Below are positions 32,740-41,175 of a stretch of 64,000 bases of DNA, one piece after another. The stretch comes from a bacterium 0.1xD8-71 (lineage in GTDB: Bacteria > Bacillota > Clostridia > Lachnospirales > Lachnospiraceae). Under the pieces are notes generated by a model that made no database searches, was not told the origin of the DNA, and saw nothing but the letters and a program-made list of their open reading frames with translations. Position numbers and translations under genes: made by a program. Position 1 is the first letter of the stretch. Each line of letters opens with the position of its first letter. The stretch spans positions 164,846 through 228,845 of the forward strand of contig RAYR01000004.1 in assembly GCA_003612405.1 (NCBI GenBank). The letters run 5' to 3'.

Positions 32740-33462
32740 TTACCCATCTATATTGATTAGTTCCATGGGTTCCATATATTTTTCGTTATACATTATCTGA
32801 TAACCCAGCTCTGCATTTTCCTCACCGATTACATAGAGAATAGATCCTCTGACCAACTCGTCGCCTTCCTTAACCATAACCTCACCATCATTGCGATAGA
32901 TACTGACATAACCGTTTCCGTGATCTATTTTGACGCAATGCAGATAAGAACTTCCTGTGGTGATGGAAAGAACGGTGCCGGCTCCCGAGGCAACAATACT
33001 GTTCCCTTCCAAACCGGTCAGTTTAACCATGGGTTCCTCTGTATCCGCCTGCTGCATGGATGCAGAAGAAGTCATAGGAAAGCTTACTGGCATATGGGCC
33101 TGGGCCTCTGCCTCCTCTTTCGCCTCCTCTTCCTCCACTTTCTGATTAATAGTGTCACTGAGGATGGTGACCTTCTGTGTCAATTCGTCATGGAGCAGAG
33201 AAAGATTCTCATTCTCCTGCTCAAGAGCGCCTATCTCTTCAACATACTTTGCATTTTCTGATTCCAGAGAAAGGATTGTATCCTTCCTGCGGCTGCCTAT
33301 AATTCCCAGAATGATAATGATGGCAAGCAGAATGATAAACAAAGATTCTATCACCCCGGGATCAATACGAAGCTGCCTGATCCTGCCTTCCCTGGAATCC
33401 GCGAAGACCATTACCGTGTAATTAAATCTTCTCCTCCTCTTCCTGTTTTCTGTTCCACTCAC
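32740..33462 (-). CDS. membrane-anchored degenerate M23 (LytM) domain protein
   Basis: The protein has 240 residues. A cytoplasmic basic N-terminus (RKRRRRFNYTVMVFADSREG) is followed by one transmembrane helix (about 40-58, IESLFIILLAIIIILGIIGS), a coiled coil, a low-complexity linker, and a LytM-like domain (SGAGTVLSITTGSSYLHCVK, IDHGNGYVSIYRNDGEVMVK). The zinc ligands are missing: the final HxH strand reads LGYQIMYNEK. It is probably a non-catalytic cell wall or cell division factor, like SpoIIQ or EnvC types. Confidence 0.8.
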   Translation of the reverse strand: MSGTENRKRRRRFNYTVMVFADSREGRIRQLRIDPGVIESLFIILLAIIIILGIIGSRRKDTILSLESENAKYVEEIGALEQENENLSLLHDELTQKVTILSDTINQKVEEEEAKEEAEAQAHMPVSFPMTSSASMQQADTEEPMVKLTGLEGNSIVASGAGTVLSITTGSSYLHCVKIDHGNGYVSIYRNDGEVMVKEGDELVRGSILYVIGEENAELGYQIMYNEKYMEPMELINIDG

Positions 33463-33668
33463 AAAAAGATTACCTCCGATATCTCGAGAATCCCGTTCGT
33501 ATTATACCACAGATGACATATAGATAGCAATGCTTGTTTACATAAAATATTATATCTAAAAAAAACGTTAAATAAGCGGAAAAGAAAGCTTTACATTTAT
33601 ATAGATATATGCTATTCTATGGGTGTTGTCAATCAACGTACTTTTTAATATTTTTGGAGGTATCTATA

Positions 33669-33869
33669 ATGAACAAAGGTACAGTAAAATGGTTTAACAA
33701 CCAAAAGGGCTACGGCTTTATCTCCGATGAGCAGGGTAACGATGTATTCGTTCACTATTCAGGACTCAACATGGAAGGCTTCAAGTCTCTCGAAGAGGGC
33801 GCTGAGGTTGAGTATGAAGTGGTAAACGGCGAAAAAGGACCCCAGGCCGTAAATGTAACAAAGTTATAA
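33669..33869 (+). CDS. cold-shock protein (CspA family)
   Basis: The protein has 66 residues, with RNA-binding motifs KGYGFISD and DVFVHYS in a five-strand OB fold. TTGGAGG lies upstream. It is an RNA chaperone. The transcript likely has a long 5' leader from the 33463-33668 region, as in many csp genes. A strong terminator follows after about 110 bases. Confidence 0.97.
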   Translation: MNKGTVKWFNNQKGYGFISDEQGNDVFVHYSGLNMEGFKSLEEGAEVEYEVVNGEKGPQAVNVTKL

Positions 33870-33980
33870 GATCCATCGGACTTATAACATCGATAATCAG
33901 TATCACGATGTGCCTGTTCTTAAATATAAATGATGAATTTTATTTAGAATCAGCAATATTGTTGTAACGGATTAGAGAAG

Positions 33981-34012
33981 AAAAGAACCTGTCATATTGA
34001 CAGGTTCTTTTT
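33981..34012. terminator. bidirectional terminator
   Basis: A perfect 14-base stem, AAAAGAACCTGTCA with its complement, three-base loop, T run on the plus strand and A run giving Ts on the minus strand. It serves the csp gene and the convergent hisA-like gene, whose stop codon is inside. Confidence 0.9.
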
Positions 34013-34807
34013 TGGTATCTGTCTTTCCCCATTTTCCCGGACAAACCGAAGTACTTCCTCAAACCGCATATTCCCGCCGAAAAGATCGAGCGCACTGCCA
34101 ATGGTCACATGAACCCTGTTCTTTCCCAGCATCTTTAACCGCTCCAGATCGTGAAAATTATGGACGCCGCCCGCATAAGTGACCGGGATCCTGCCCCAGT
34201 CTCCCAAAAGCTGCGCCACCGGTTCCTCAATACCGGAAGCCTTGCCCTCCACATCCACCGCATGTATGAGAAATTCATCACAATAAGAGGACAGCTCATC
34301 CATCGTCTGTTCCGTCAGCTCCACTGTCGTATAATTCTGCCATCTGTCGGTCACAATATAATAGTGTCCTTCTTTTTCCCGCACGCTTAAATCCAACACC
34401 AGCCTGTCGGCACCAACCGTACGTATCAGATACCGCAGTCTGTCATACTGTATCCGGCCTTCCTGAAACACATAGGATGTGACGATCACATGGCTTGCCC
34501 CGGCATCAAGAAATTCACCCGCATTTTCCGGTGTGATACCGCCGCCCACCTGAAGCCCGCCCGGATAAGCACGTAAAGCTGCAAGCGCCTGCTCTTTCGT
34601 TTGTTTATAATAAACAGAAGAAATTGGATTCAGTAATATAATGTGTCCGTTCTTTACCTGGTATTCCTGATAAAGTCTGGCAAAAAAAGCCGCATCCTGA
34701 AGAGCCACAAAGTTTTCCCGGGCCTGATCACCCTGATCCTTTAAACTGCCTCCCACGATCTGCTTGACACTGCCGTTATGAATATCAATACAAGGGCGAA
34801 ATTCCAT
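33992..34807 (-). CDS. hisA: HisA, eukaryotic-type ProFAR isomerase
   Basis: The protein has 271 residues. It begins FRPCIDIHNGSVKQIVGGSL and continues LQVGGGITPENAGEFLDAGA, SHVIVTSYVFQEG, EFLIHAVDVEGKASGIEEPV, TYAGGVHNFHDLERL. The catalytic Asp pair (CIDIHNG and HAVDVEG) is in place. The long insertions and HNGSVKQIVGG follow yeast HIS6 rather than the usual bacterial HisA. The enzyme isomerizes ProFAR in histidine synthesis. It is outside any his operon here, between csp and a lipoprotein gene. Confidence 0.88.
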   Translation of the reverse strand: MEFRPCIDIHNGSVKQIVGGSLKDQGDQARENFVALQDAAFFARLYQEYQVKNGHIILLNPISSVYYKQTKEQALAALRAYPGGLQVGGGITPENAGEFLDAGASHVIVTSYVFQEGRIQYDRLRYLIRTVGADRLVLDLSVREKEGHYYIVTDRWQNYTTVELTEQTMDELSSYCDEFLIHAVDVEGKASGIEEPVAQLLGDWGRIPVTYAGGVHNFHDLERLKMLGKNRVHVTIGSALDLFGGNMRFEEVLRFVRENGERQIPKKNLSI

Positions 34808-34956
34808 ATTTTCTCCATTTCTGCATAATATCTTTCTATGATTCTACTAAATATATGGCGAATATTTTATCATCTAACAGACATAATAACATAAGAACAG
34901 GAAGTTTACCAAACATTCTGTTTCAATATCAGCAATTCATGTAAAGGAGTGAAACC

Positions 34957-35445
34957 ATGAAAAAGATAAGAGCATTACTATTTGTTTCTCTGATGGTACT
35001 GACCATGTCCATGATCACTGCCTGTGGTAACAGAAACACAAATGCCGATGACGGAAATAACACAAACGGCACACAGACAGGTATCGGAACCACTTCCGAC
35101 ACCACAACAGGCACAGATAACGGCACCGGTACAAACGGTACAGATACAACTGGCACCGGTACTACCAACAACGATATGACCGGAACCACCGATAATGGTA
35201 CCGGCCTCACAGACGATAACACCACCGGAACCGGCAATAACGACAATGTAAATGATGTCACAGCCGGAGACAACGACAATACTACCAACAACGGCGGTGT
35301 AGGAAACGCTGTCGGCAATGCCATTGATGACGCCGGCAACGCTGCTTCCGATATCATTGACGATGCCGCTACAGGCGTTGAAAACATGGTGGATGATGTG
35401 ACAGGCACAGACAACAATAACAACACAAATTCCAAAGTTCGATAA
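34957..35445 (+). CDS. low-complexity lipoprotein
   Basis: The protein has 162 residues with AAAGGAGTG upstream. A lipoprotein signal ends at MITACG. The mature protein is almost entirely Thr, Gly, Asn and Asp (TGTDNGTGTNGTDTTGTG), then a helical tail (GNAVGNAIDDAGNAASDIID; DDAATGVENMVDDVTG). It looks like an exposed, flexible, perhaps glycosylated spacer anchored in the membrane. No family is known to me. Its DNA is repetitive and length may vary between strains. Confidence 0.75.
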   Translation: MKKIRALLFVSLMVLTMSMITACGNRNTNADDGNNTNGTQTGIGTTSDTTTGTDNGTGTNGTDTTGTGTTNNDMTGTTDNGTGLTDDNTTGTGNNDNVNDVTAGDNDNTTNNGGVGNAVGNAIDDAGNAASDIIDDAATGVENMVDDVTGTDNNNNTNSKVR

Positions 35446-35452
35446 GAACGCA

Positions 35453-35492
35453 AAATTTCCCAGACGCTGTGATAACGTCTGGGAATTTTTTA
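35453..35492. terminator. bidirectional terminator
   Basis: AATTTCCCAGACG pairs with CGTCTGGGAATTT across nine bases, with a T run after it on the plus strand. It lies between the lipoprotein gene and the convergent fbp gene. Confidence 0.9.
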
Positions 35493-37454
35493 AACACCTT
35501 TTTCAATCAGAATACCATCCCTGTATGCCTGTAAAAGTTCCTCCAGCTGATGGATGCTCTCCCGCAGTTCCATACCGATTTCCGTATCCGCTATCTTCTG
35601 CCGAAGCGATGTGGTCTCTAAGATAATCGAATCAGAGAAGATATCCGACTCATGCAGGATTGCCGATTCCGTGGACTCGAAGGGTTCATGAGCCACCAGG
35701 CGCATCCCATAGGAATTGACCACCAGGGTATAGCCCGCTATACCGGTCTTATCCTGATACGCCTTGGAAAATCCGCCGTCAATGATCAACAGTTTACCGC
35801 CGCACTTTATGGGCGATTCTCCCTTCTTAAGTTCCACTGGCACATGTCCGTTCACAATATGGGAATGAGACTCATCCAGCCCGAACTCCCGCAGGATCTT
35901 ATTGATGACCTCCTCATTGTCAAGCAGCCTGTAATAACTGTTCTTGGTCTCCTTATGCATCTCCTTATCCAACAGGAAATACCTCTCAAAGGTAGCCATC
36001 TTATCCTTGCCAAAAACAGGGGAATTAGGCCCCGCCCAGATATACCAGATAATATCCTGCCCCTTTAGCTTCTCCTGTAGATTATTATGGGCGTAATACC
36101 CTTTCCGTGCATAATGTTCCAGAACGTCATACAGTTCCTTGCCGCTGTATTCCTCTCCATAAACATTCACTTTATTAAAGCAGCCCGATTCATCCATCGG
36201 CACACAGCCGTGGTAAAGCAGGTTGGAATTATAAATCTTATACAGTCCTCCCTTGGAAAAGAGAAACCGTACATGTTTCTGCAATTTCTCACATTTCACA
36301 AATCCCTGACGCAGACGTTCCATCACCTGCTCTTCTTCTGCCGTCAGCTCGTAAGGCCGGTTTCTGTTAATGGTAGGAAAATCCACATCTTTCATGGGGT
36401 AGGACACTCCGTCAACGACCAATGCCTTATTTTCATAATCAATATGCTCTAAGAGCAGTCTGTCCTGCATGGCAAATTCGGGACGCCGCATGATCAGCTG
36501 GCCTTCCAGTTTGAACTGTAAGATGGCAATGGCCTTATGCATCTTCATATCAAGGCTTAAATCCTTGGTATCATAGTCTGTATTGTATTTGATGGCAAAT
36601 GCCTCACAGTCCGTATCCTTATAAGTATCCAGCGCAAAGGTGGCCAGCGGAATCAGATTGATGCCGTAACCTTCCTCTAAGGTGTCCAGATTACCATATC
36701 TGGCTGCCATACGTATCACATTGGCAATACAGGCCAGATGACCGCTGGCCGCTCCCATCCAGACGATATCATGATTGCCCCACTGCACATCCACCGAATG
36801 ATACTGGCAGAGCGTGTCAAGGATAATATGCGGTCCGGGCCCTCTGTCAAAAATATCCCCCACAATATGCAGATGGTCAATGACCAGGCGCTGAATCAGA
36901 TTGCTTAAGGCAACGATAAACTCCGGCGCCCTGCCAATCCTGATGATGGTGTGGATAATCTCATTATAGTAAGCTTCCTTATCCTGAATCTCCGCCTTCT
37001 CCGTAATCAGTTCTTCTATAATATAAGAGAAATCTCTGGGAAGTGCCTTTCGCACCTTAGATCTGGTATACTTGGAAGAAACCCGCTTGGTAATCTGCAC
37101 CAGCCTGTGCAGGGTAATCTTATACCAGTCCTCAATGGAACTCTCGTCTTCCTCCTGCATCACAATATCCAGCTTTTCTTCGGGATAATAAACCAAGGTT
37201 GCCAGACTCTTCTTATCCTTGATGCTTAAGGTGTTGCCAAACTCCTCGTCAATCTTGCGCCTCACGGAACCGGAACCGTTCTTGAGGACATGCTTAAACT
37301 GTTCATATTCTCCGTGGATATCCGTCATAAAGTGTTCTGTCCCTTTGGGCAGGTTCAGTATTGCCTGTAGGTTAATGATCTCTGTGGATGCTGCTGCGAT
37401 CGTCGGATATTGTTTGGATAAACTTTTCAGGTATTTTAATTCTAACTCGTCCAT
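35490..37454 (-). CDS. fbp: fructose-1,6-bisphosphatase, class III
   Basis: The protein has 654 residues from ATG 37454 (GGGGGAGAAG upstream). It has the metallophosphatase motifs FMTDIHGEYEQF, GDIFDRGPGPH, WGNHDIVWMGA and a late VNGHVPVELKKGE. This is the Firmicute-type FBPase that acts in gluconeogenesis. Length is normal. It lies downstream of dapB but is separated by 58 bases; both are on the minus strand. Confidence 0.96.
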   Translation of the reverse strand: MDELELKYLKSLSKQYPTIAAASTEIINLQAILNLPKGTEHFMTDIHGEYEQFKHVLKNGSGSVRRKIDEEFGNTLSIKDKKSLATLVYYPEEKLDIVMQEEDESSIEDWYKITLHRLVQITKRVSSKYTRSKVRKALPRDFSYIIEELITEKAEIQDKEAYYNEIIHTIIRIGRAPEFIVALSNLIQRLVIDHLHIVGDIFDRGPGPHIILDTLCQYHSVDVQWGNHDIVWMGAASGHLACIANVIRMAARYGNLDTLEEGYGINLIPLATFALDTYKDTDCEAFAIKYNTDYDTKDLSLDMKMHKAIAILQFKLEGQLIMRRPEFAMQDRLLLEHIDYENKALVVDGVSYPMKDVDFPTINRNRPYELTAEEEQVMERLRQGFVKCEKLQKHVRFLFSKGGLYKIYNSNLLYHGCVPMDESGCFNKVNVYGEEYSGKELYDVLEHYARKGYYAHNNLQEKLKGQDIIWYIWAGPNSPVFGKDKMATFERYFLLDKEMHKETKNSYYRLLDNEEVINKILREFGLDESHSHIVNGHVPVELKKGESPIKCGGKLLIIDGGFSKAYQDKTGIAGYTLVVNSYGMRLVAHEPFESTESAILHESDIFSDSIILETTSLRQKIADTEIGMELRESIHQLEELLQAYRDGILIEKGV

Positions 37455-37512
37455 CTTCTCCCCCGTATTATTTCTGTTATATGATTGCAAAACTCTTACA
37501 TTATGTCAGAGT

Positions 37513-38268
37513 TTATCCGATTACATCCGCCATATCGTACATTCCTGCCGAACGACCCTTTAAGAATTTTGCCGCCTGAATGGCTCCTTTTCCAAAGACA
37601 GCTTTGGAATATGCCCTGTGGGAGAAAGTCACCACCTCATCAGCCCCGGCAAAAATCACATCATGATCGCCCACGATGGTGCCGCCTCTGACCGCACTGA
37701 TACCAATCTCCTTAACGTCTCTCTTTTCCCTGACCTGACTTCTGTCGTAAACATATTTATAAGCATGGTCCATCTGCTCGTTGATGGCATCCGCCAGTGC
37801 CAGCGCCGTACCGCTGGGCGCATCTACTTTCTGATTATGGTGCTTTTCCACAATCTCCATATCAAATCCTGCCGGTGCCAGAATTTCCGCCGCCTCTTTC
37901 AGCAGTTTCAGAAGCATATTGATACCAAGAGACATGTTGGCAGACTTAAGAACAGCCACCTTCCCGGAGGCTTCTTTCGCCTTCACAAGCTGTTCCTGGG
38001 AAAGTCCCGTAGTACACAAAACGCAGGGAATCATCTTCTCCACACAGTAGTCAAGCAGTCCGTCCACTGCTGCCGCCACAGAGAAGTCAATCACGGCATC
38101 TGCCTCCACCGTACACTCCGCAATGTCCGCAAACACCGGGTAAGGATTCTTTCCTTCGTCTCTCGCATCCACCCCTGCCACAATCTCTATCTCTTCATCC
38201 GCCGCAATCAGACCGGAGATTGTCTGTCCCATCTTGCCGTTACAGCCATGCATAATCACTCTTACCAT
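37513..38268 (-). CDS. dapB: 4-hydroxy-tetrahydrodipicolinate reductase
   Basis: The protein has 251 residues. NAD(P)-binding VIMHGCNGKMGQTISGLI and the catalytic EIVEKHHNQKVDAPSGTALA are intact, along with RGGTIVGDHDVIF. It follows DapA in lysine and diaminopimelate synthesis. dapA lies upstream on the same strand, with a terminator-like hairpin between them, so some transcripts may stop before dapB. Confidence 0.97.
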   Translation of the reverse strand: MVRVIMHGCNGKMGQTISGLIAADEEIEIVAGVDARDEGKNPYPVFADIAECTVEADAVIDFSVAAAVDGLLDYCVEKMIPCVLCTTGLSQEQLVKAKEASGKVAVLKSANMSLGINMLLKLLKEAAEILAPAGFDMEIVEKHHNQKVDAPSGTALALADAINEQMDHAYKYVYDRSQVREKRDVKEIGISAVRGGTIVGDHDVIFAGADEVVTFSHRAYSKAVFGKGAIQAAKFLKGRSAGMYDMADVIG

Positions 38269-38311
38269 ATTCTACCTCTTTCCCGCGCCGCCGGCGCTTT
38301 TCTGTTTTCAT

Positions 38312-38348
38312 AAAAACGCCTGCTAAATATTCCATTAACAGACGTTTT
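38312..38348 (-). terminator. hairpin between dapA and dapB
   Basis: On the minus strand AAACGTCTG pairs with CAGGCGTTT (one G-T) around a long loop, followed by TT. It would lower dapB expression relative to dapA unless dapB has its own promoter. Confidence 0.6.
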
Positions 38349-38437
38349 GTGGTTATTATATTCTCTGATGCTGTAATTCCATAAACTCGCACCAAAAACA
38401 AATGTCTGCTTCGCAGCCGCTTGTTTTTTCTCTGCGT

Positions 38438-39322
38438 CTATAGAATCCCATACTCCTGCATGGCCTTCTTAAGCCGCTCTACATTCTGAGGCTCCATCTC
38501 GGACAACGGCATACGCGCCGGGCCCACTTCCTTGCCCATCAGATTCAAAGCAGCCCTCACCGGAATCGGATTTACCTCGCAAAACAGTGCATCGCACAGA
38601 TCAATCGCGCGAAGCTGCTCTTTCATACTGCCCTCCACATCGCCGTCAAAGAACTTCTGACAGATATCATGGGTCTGTCTGGGCGCCACATTGGATAATA
38701 CGGAGATAACGCCCTTGCCGCCGAGGGAAAGGATCGGTACGATCTGATCATCATTGCCGGAATATACATCCACTTTGCCGTCCGCCAGAGACTGTAGCTT
38801 CGCAACATGGGAGATATTGCCGCTGGCTTCCTTGACACCTACGATATTCTCCACTTCCTTACACAGCCGCACCGCCGTCTGCGGCATAATATTGCATCCT
38901 GTCCTGCTGGGCACATTGTACAGGATAATCGGCAGTTTCACCGAATCTGCCACTTTCTTATAATGAGCAAACAATCCGTTCTGGGTGGCCTTGTTGTAAT
39001 ATGGCGTCACCAGAAGCAGTGCATCCGCACCGTATTTCTCCGCTTCTTTCGACAGATAAACCGCTGTTTCCGTACAGTTCGATCCCGTTCCGGCCACCAC
39101 GGGTACTCTGCCTTTTACTGTCTCCACACAAAACCGGATCAGATCCAGATGTTCCTCATGGGTCAATGTAGAAGACTCACCTGTGGTGCCGCAGACAATG
39201 ATCGCGTCTGTACCGCCCGCAATCTGATCCTCTACCAGCTGCGCAAATTTCTCATAATGAATACTGCCGTCCTCATGAAAGGGTGTGACGATAGCGACAC
39301 CCGCCCCTTTAAAAATTGCCAT
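38438..39322 (-). CDS. dapA: 4-hydroxy-tetrahydrodipicolinate synthase
   Basis: The protein has 294 residues: FKGAGVAIVTPFHEDGSIHY, CGTTGESSTLTHEEHLDL, LYNVPSRTGCN (Tyr), and the Schiff-base Lys in ENIVGVKEASGNIS. It condenses pyruvate with aspartate semialdehyde. A lysine riboswitch and terminator lie directly upstream, so lysine represses it. dapB follows. Confidence 0.97.
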   Translation of the reverse strand: MAIFKGAGVAIVTPFHEDGSIHYEKFAQLVEDQIAGGTDAIIVCGTTGESSTLTHEEHLDLIRFCVETVKGRVPVVAGTGSNCTETAVYLSKEAEKYGADALLLVTPYYNKATQNGLFAHYKKVADSVKLPIILYNVPSRTGCNIMPQTAVRLCKEVENIVGVKEASGNISHVAKLQSLADGKVDVYSGNDDQIVPILSLGGKGVISVLSNVAPRQTHDICQKFFDGDVEGSMKEQLRAIDLCDALFCEVNPIPVRAALNLMGKEVGPARMPLSEMEPQNVERLKKAMQEYGIL

Positions 39323-39369
39323 ATACTTTCCTCCCGCTATGATGTGGTTTTCCGGAACGCCCCTGTCTT

Positions 39370-39400
39370 AAAAAAAGACTGACCACACAGGGCCAGTCTT
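39370..39400 (-). terminator. riboswitch expression-platform terminator
   Basis: On the minus strand AAGACTGGCC, CTGTG, TGGTCAGTCTT is followed by TTTTT. It lies between the lysine aptamer and dapA. Confidence 0.88.
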
Positions 39401-39404
39401 CATA

Positions 39405-39595
39405 ATCTGCCATTTCTGGTCTGGATAGCGCCCCATCAAAAGATGACAGTCATACAGCTCTTAACTGTATGCCCAAGGCAGAGACGAACAGGTGCCTCCC
39501 CTTTCGGCGTCTTTTCCTTTCCTGATACTTCTTTTGCGCCTGCCGCATCCGCATCTCTACTGATAAAAAACGCAACCTCTATCAAACTCTATAAT
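39405..39595 (-). ncRNA. lysine riboswitch (L-box)
   Basis: On the minus strand the leader has the L-box landmarks in order: GATAGAGGTTGCG, then CAGTAGAGATGC, then CGCCGAAAGGGGAGGCACC, then CTGCCTTGGG, a long hairpin with ATACAGTT/AACTGTAT-type arms, and GGGGCGCTATC closing the first stem. It is followed by the terminator and dapA. Lysine binding is expected to favour termination. Confidence 0.88.
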
Positions 39596-39604
39596 ATTGA
39601 AATT

Positions 39605-39633
39605 ATAATAGCACTCAGGCTTCTTTCTGTCAA
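39605..39633 (-). promoter_or_regulatory. promoter of the lysine riboswitch-dapA transcript
   Basis: On the minus strand TTGACA and TATTAT are separated by 17 bases. Transcription would begin near 39598, just before the aptamer. Confidence 0.8.
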
Positions 39634-39668
39634 TCAAAAGATGCCCCAACAGGTGTATGTGCCCATGC

Positions 39669-40169
39669 CTATTCCCAGATCTTAAAATACATGGTCTCCA
39701 CTTTCGTCACATTATCCGCCAGTGCACACACCTCGTCATTCAGGGCAATCCCTGTCATGATAATCTCCATCTCCTCGGGTTTACCGGCAAGAAGTGTCTT
39801 AAGTTCCTCCACCGTAGTAATCTCGTTATCAATCAGTCCCAGCACCTCATCCAGAATTAACAGGGAGCACTCTCCAGTATTCAATATCTTTCTGGCAAAA
39901 TTAAGGCCGTTACGGATATTCTGCTTTTCCTCCGCCTTATGTTCTTCTGATAACAGTGAAAAATCTTCCACCGATTTCTCAAAGCGGAATATCTTAATCT
40001 CCGGTTCCAGGCGCTTCACAAATTCCGATTCTGCCAATCCTCTTCCCTTCAGGAACTGAATAATCACCACATATTCTCCCCTGCAAGCCGCCTGAACCGC
40101 TCTGCCCAGCGCCGCCGGGGATTTCCCATGACCTTCACCGCTATAGATCTGAATCATGCCTTTTCCCAT
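39669..40169 (-). CDS. cob(I)alamin adenosyltransferase, CobO/BtuR type
   Basis: The protein has 166 residues. The P-loop is YSGEGHGKSPAALGRAVQAA, followed by VVIIQFLKGRG, a LLILDEVLGLIDNEI Walker B segment and TKVETMYFKIWE at the end. These match the CobO/BtuR fold, which adenosylates cobalamin or its precursors, although the P-loop Pro after Ser (usually Thr) is a small deviation. No other cobalamin gene is nearby. It is a single gene. Confidence 0.88.
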   Translation of the reverse strand: MGKGMIQIYSGEGHGKSPAALGRAVQAACRGEYVVIIQFLKGRGLAESEFVKRLEPEIKIFRFEKSVEDFSLLSEEHKAEEKQNIRNGLNFARKILNTGECSLLILDEVLGLIDNEITTVEELKTLLAGKPEEMEIIMTGIALNDEVCALADNVTKVETMYFKIWE

Positions 40170-40308
40170 ATAGATACCTCATGTCCGTTTCCTTATAAAA
40201 CCTACGTTTGCATATCATAGCACAACTGGTCGCTTTGTGCAACTTTTTATTTCAGGTCAGACACTACACCAGGAATACCTCGAGGGATTGAGGCATCCTT
40301 CAGGTTCA

Positions 40309-40941
40309 TCACTCATCTTCCACCATCTCCAGCTTGCTGACGGAGACTTCGTAGGCGATGCGCCTCTCCAACTGCTCTTCCGATAACTTCTTCATATATT
40401 CACGGCTCTGGATCCTGCCCCAGATGGCACAACGGCTGCCCACCTCAAAGTTACTGGCAAATCTGGCATTTCTGCCCCAGCAGATACAGGGTATGTAATC
40501 GGATTTGCCATAGGGCCTGTTGACCGCAAGAAGCAGGTCGGCAATCTCTCTGCCAAGTGGTGTCTTGCGATAGATTGGCTCCTTACAGATATAACCGTCC
40601 AGAAAGATCTGATTCGTCTTCGCGCCCTCACCGATATCCTCTACAAATTCAATCTCTCTTGCAAAAACAGACAGCACCAGCCTGTTTTTCCTCTCCTCAT
40701 GTCTATTGTAGGATCTAAACTGCCCTGTGATACAGATTTTCATGCCTTTGTAGTCCTCATTCACATCAATGAGACGCTCAGACACCATCACCGGAATGAT
40801 ATCAGTTGACTCACTGAGCCGGTCTACGCTGATATCTACCATATAGAATCCCTCTCCAAAAATCTCGTGGCTGAAGGTAAAATCACTTACAATTTCCCCC
40901 ATAATCGCCACCTGGTTGTTTTCAATTACCTTATCTGTCAT
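40309..40941 (-). CDS. single-stranded DNA-binding protein with two OB folds
   Basis: The protein has 210 residues. Two SSB-like OB folds are arranged in tandem. The first, about 8-98, runs from NNQVAIMGEIVSDFTFSHEI to a LVLSVFAREIEFVED strand. The second, about 108-205, runs from TNQIFLDGYICKEPIYRKTP to DLLLAVNRPYGKSDYIPCI and EVGSRCAIWGRIQSREY. The second resembles ordinary bacterial SSB more closely. The acidic C-terminus MVEDE lacks the DDIPF protein-interaction tip of SSB. It is probably an additional, specialised ssDNA-binding protein rather than the essential SSB. Confidence 0.8.
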   Translation of the reverse strand: MTDKVIENNQVAIMGEIVSDFTFSHEIFGEGFYMVDISVDRLSESTDIIPVMVSERLIDVNEDYKGMKICITGQFRSYNRHEERKNRLVLSVFAREIEFVEDIGEGAKTNQIFLDGYICKEPIYRKTPLGREIADLLLAVNRPYGKSDYIPCICWGRNARFASNFEVGSRCAIWGRIQSREYMKKLSEEQLERRIAYEVSVSKLEMVEDE

Positions 40942-41089
40942 GTTTTTTCTCCCTTCTACACTGCATGATCGCAGGAATCCCTTTTAGTATTGTATTATCA
41001 ATATATAGGATTAAGAGAGAAAATAGAACTGTTAATGGTCGCGCCGGATGCCATGGATTTGTTTTATTCTATCACATTTTCCCAGACTC

Positions 41090-41118
41090 TTGCAAGAAAA
41101 AGGAACTAGTGATATAAT
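41090..41118 (+). promoter_or_regulatory. promoter of typA
   Basis: TTGCAA and TATAAT are 17 bases apart. The start of transcription is expected near 41125, about 50 bases before the typA start codon. Confidence 0.8.
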
Positions 41119-41175
41119 GTCCAAGTTTAAGGATGGAAAAACAGTTACACAAGTTCGAGAAAGGCACGGTAGAAC

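Noticed and set aside
35040..35400. Minus-strand frame of 174 codons rich in Val, Ser and Pro
   Set aside because: It is the antisense of the low-complexity lipoprotein gene, whose signal peptide, lipobox and ribosome site are convincing.
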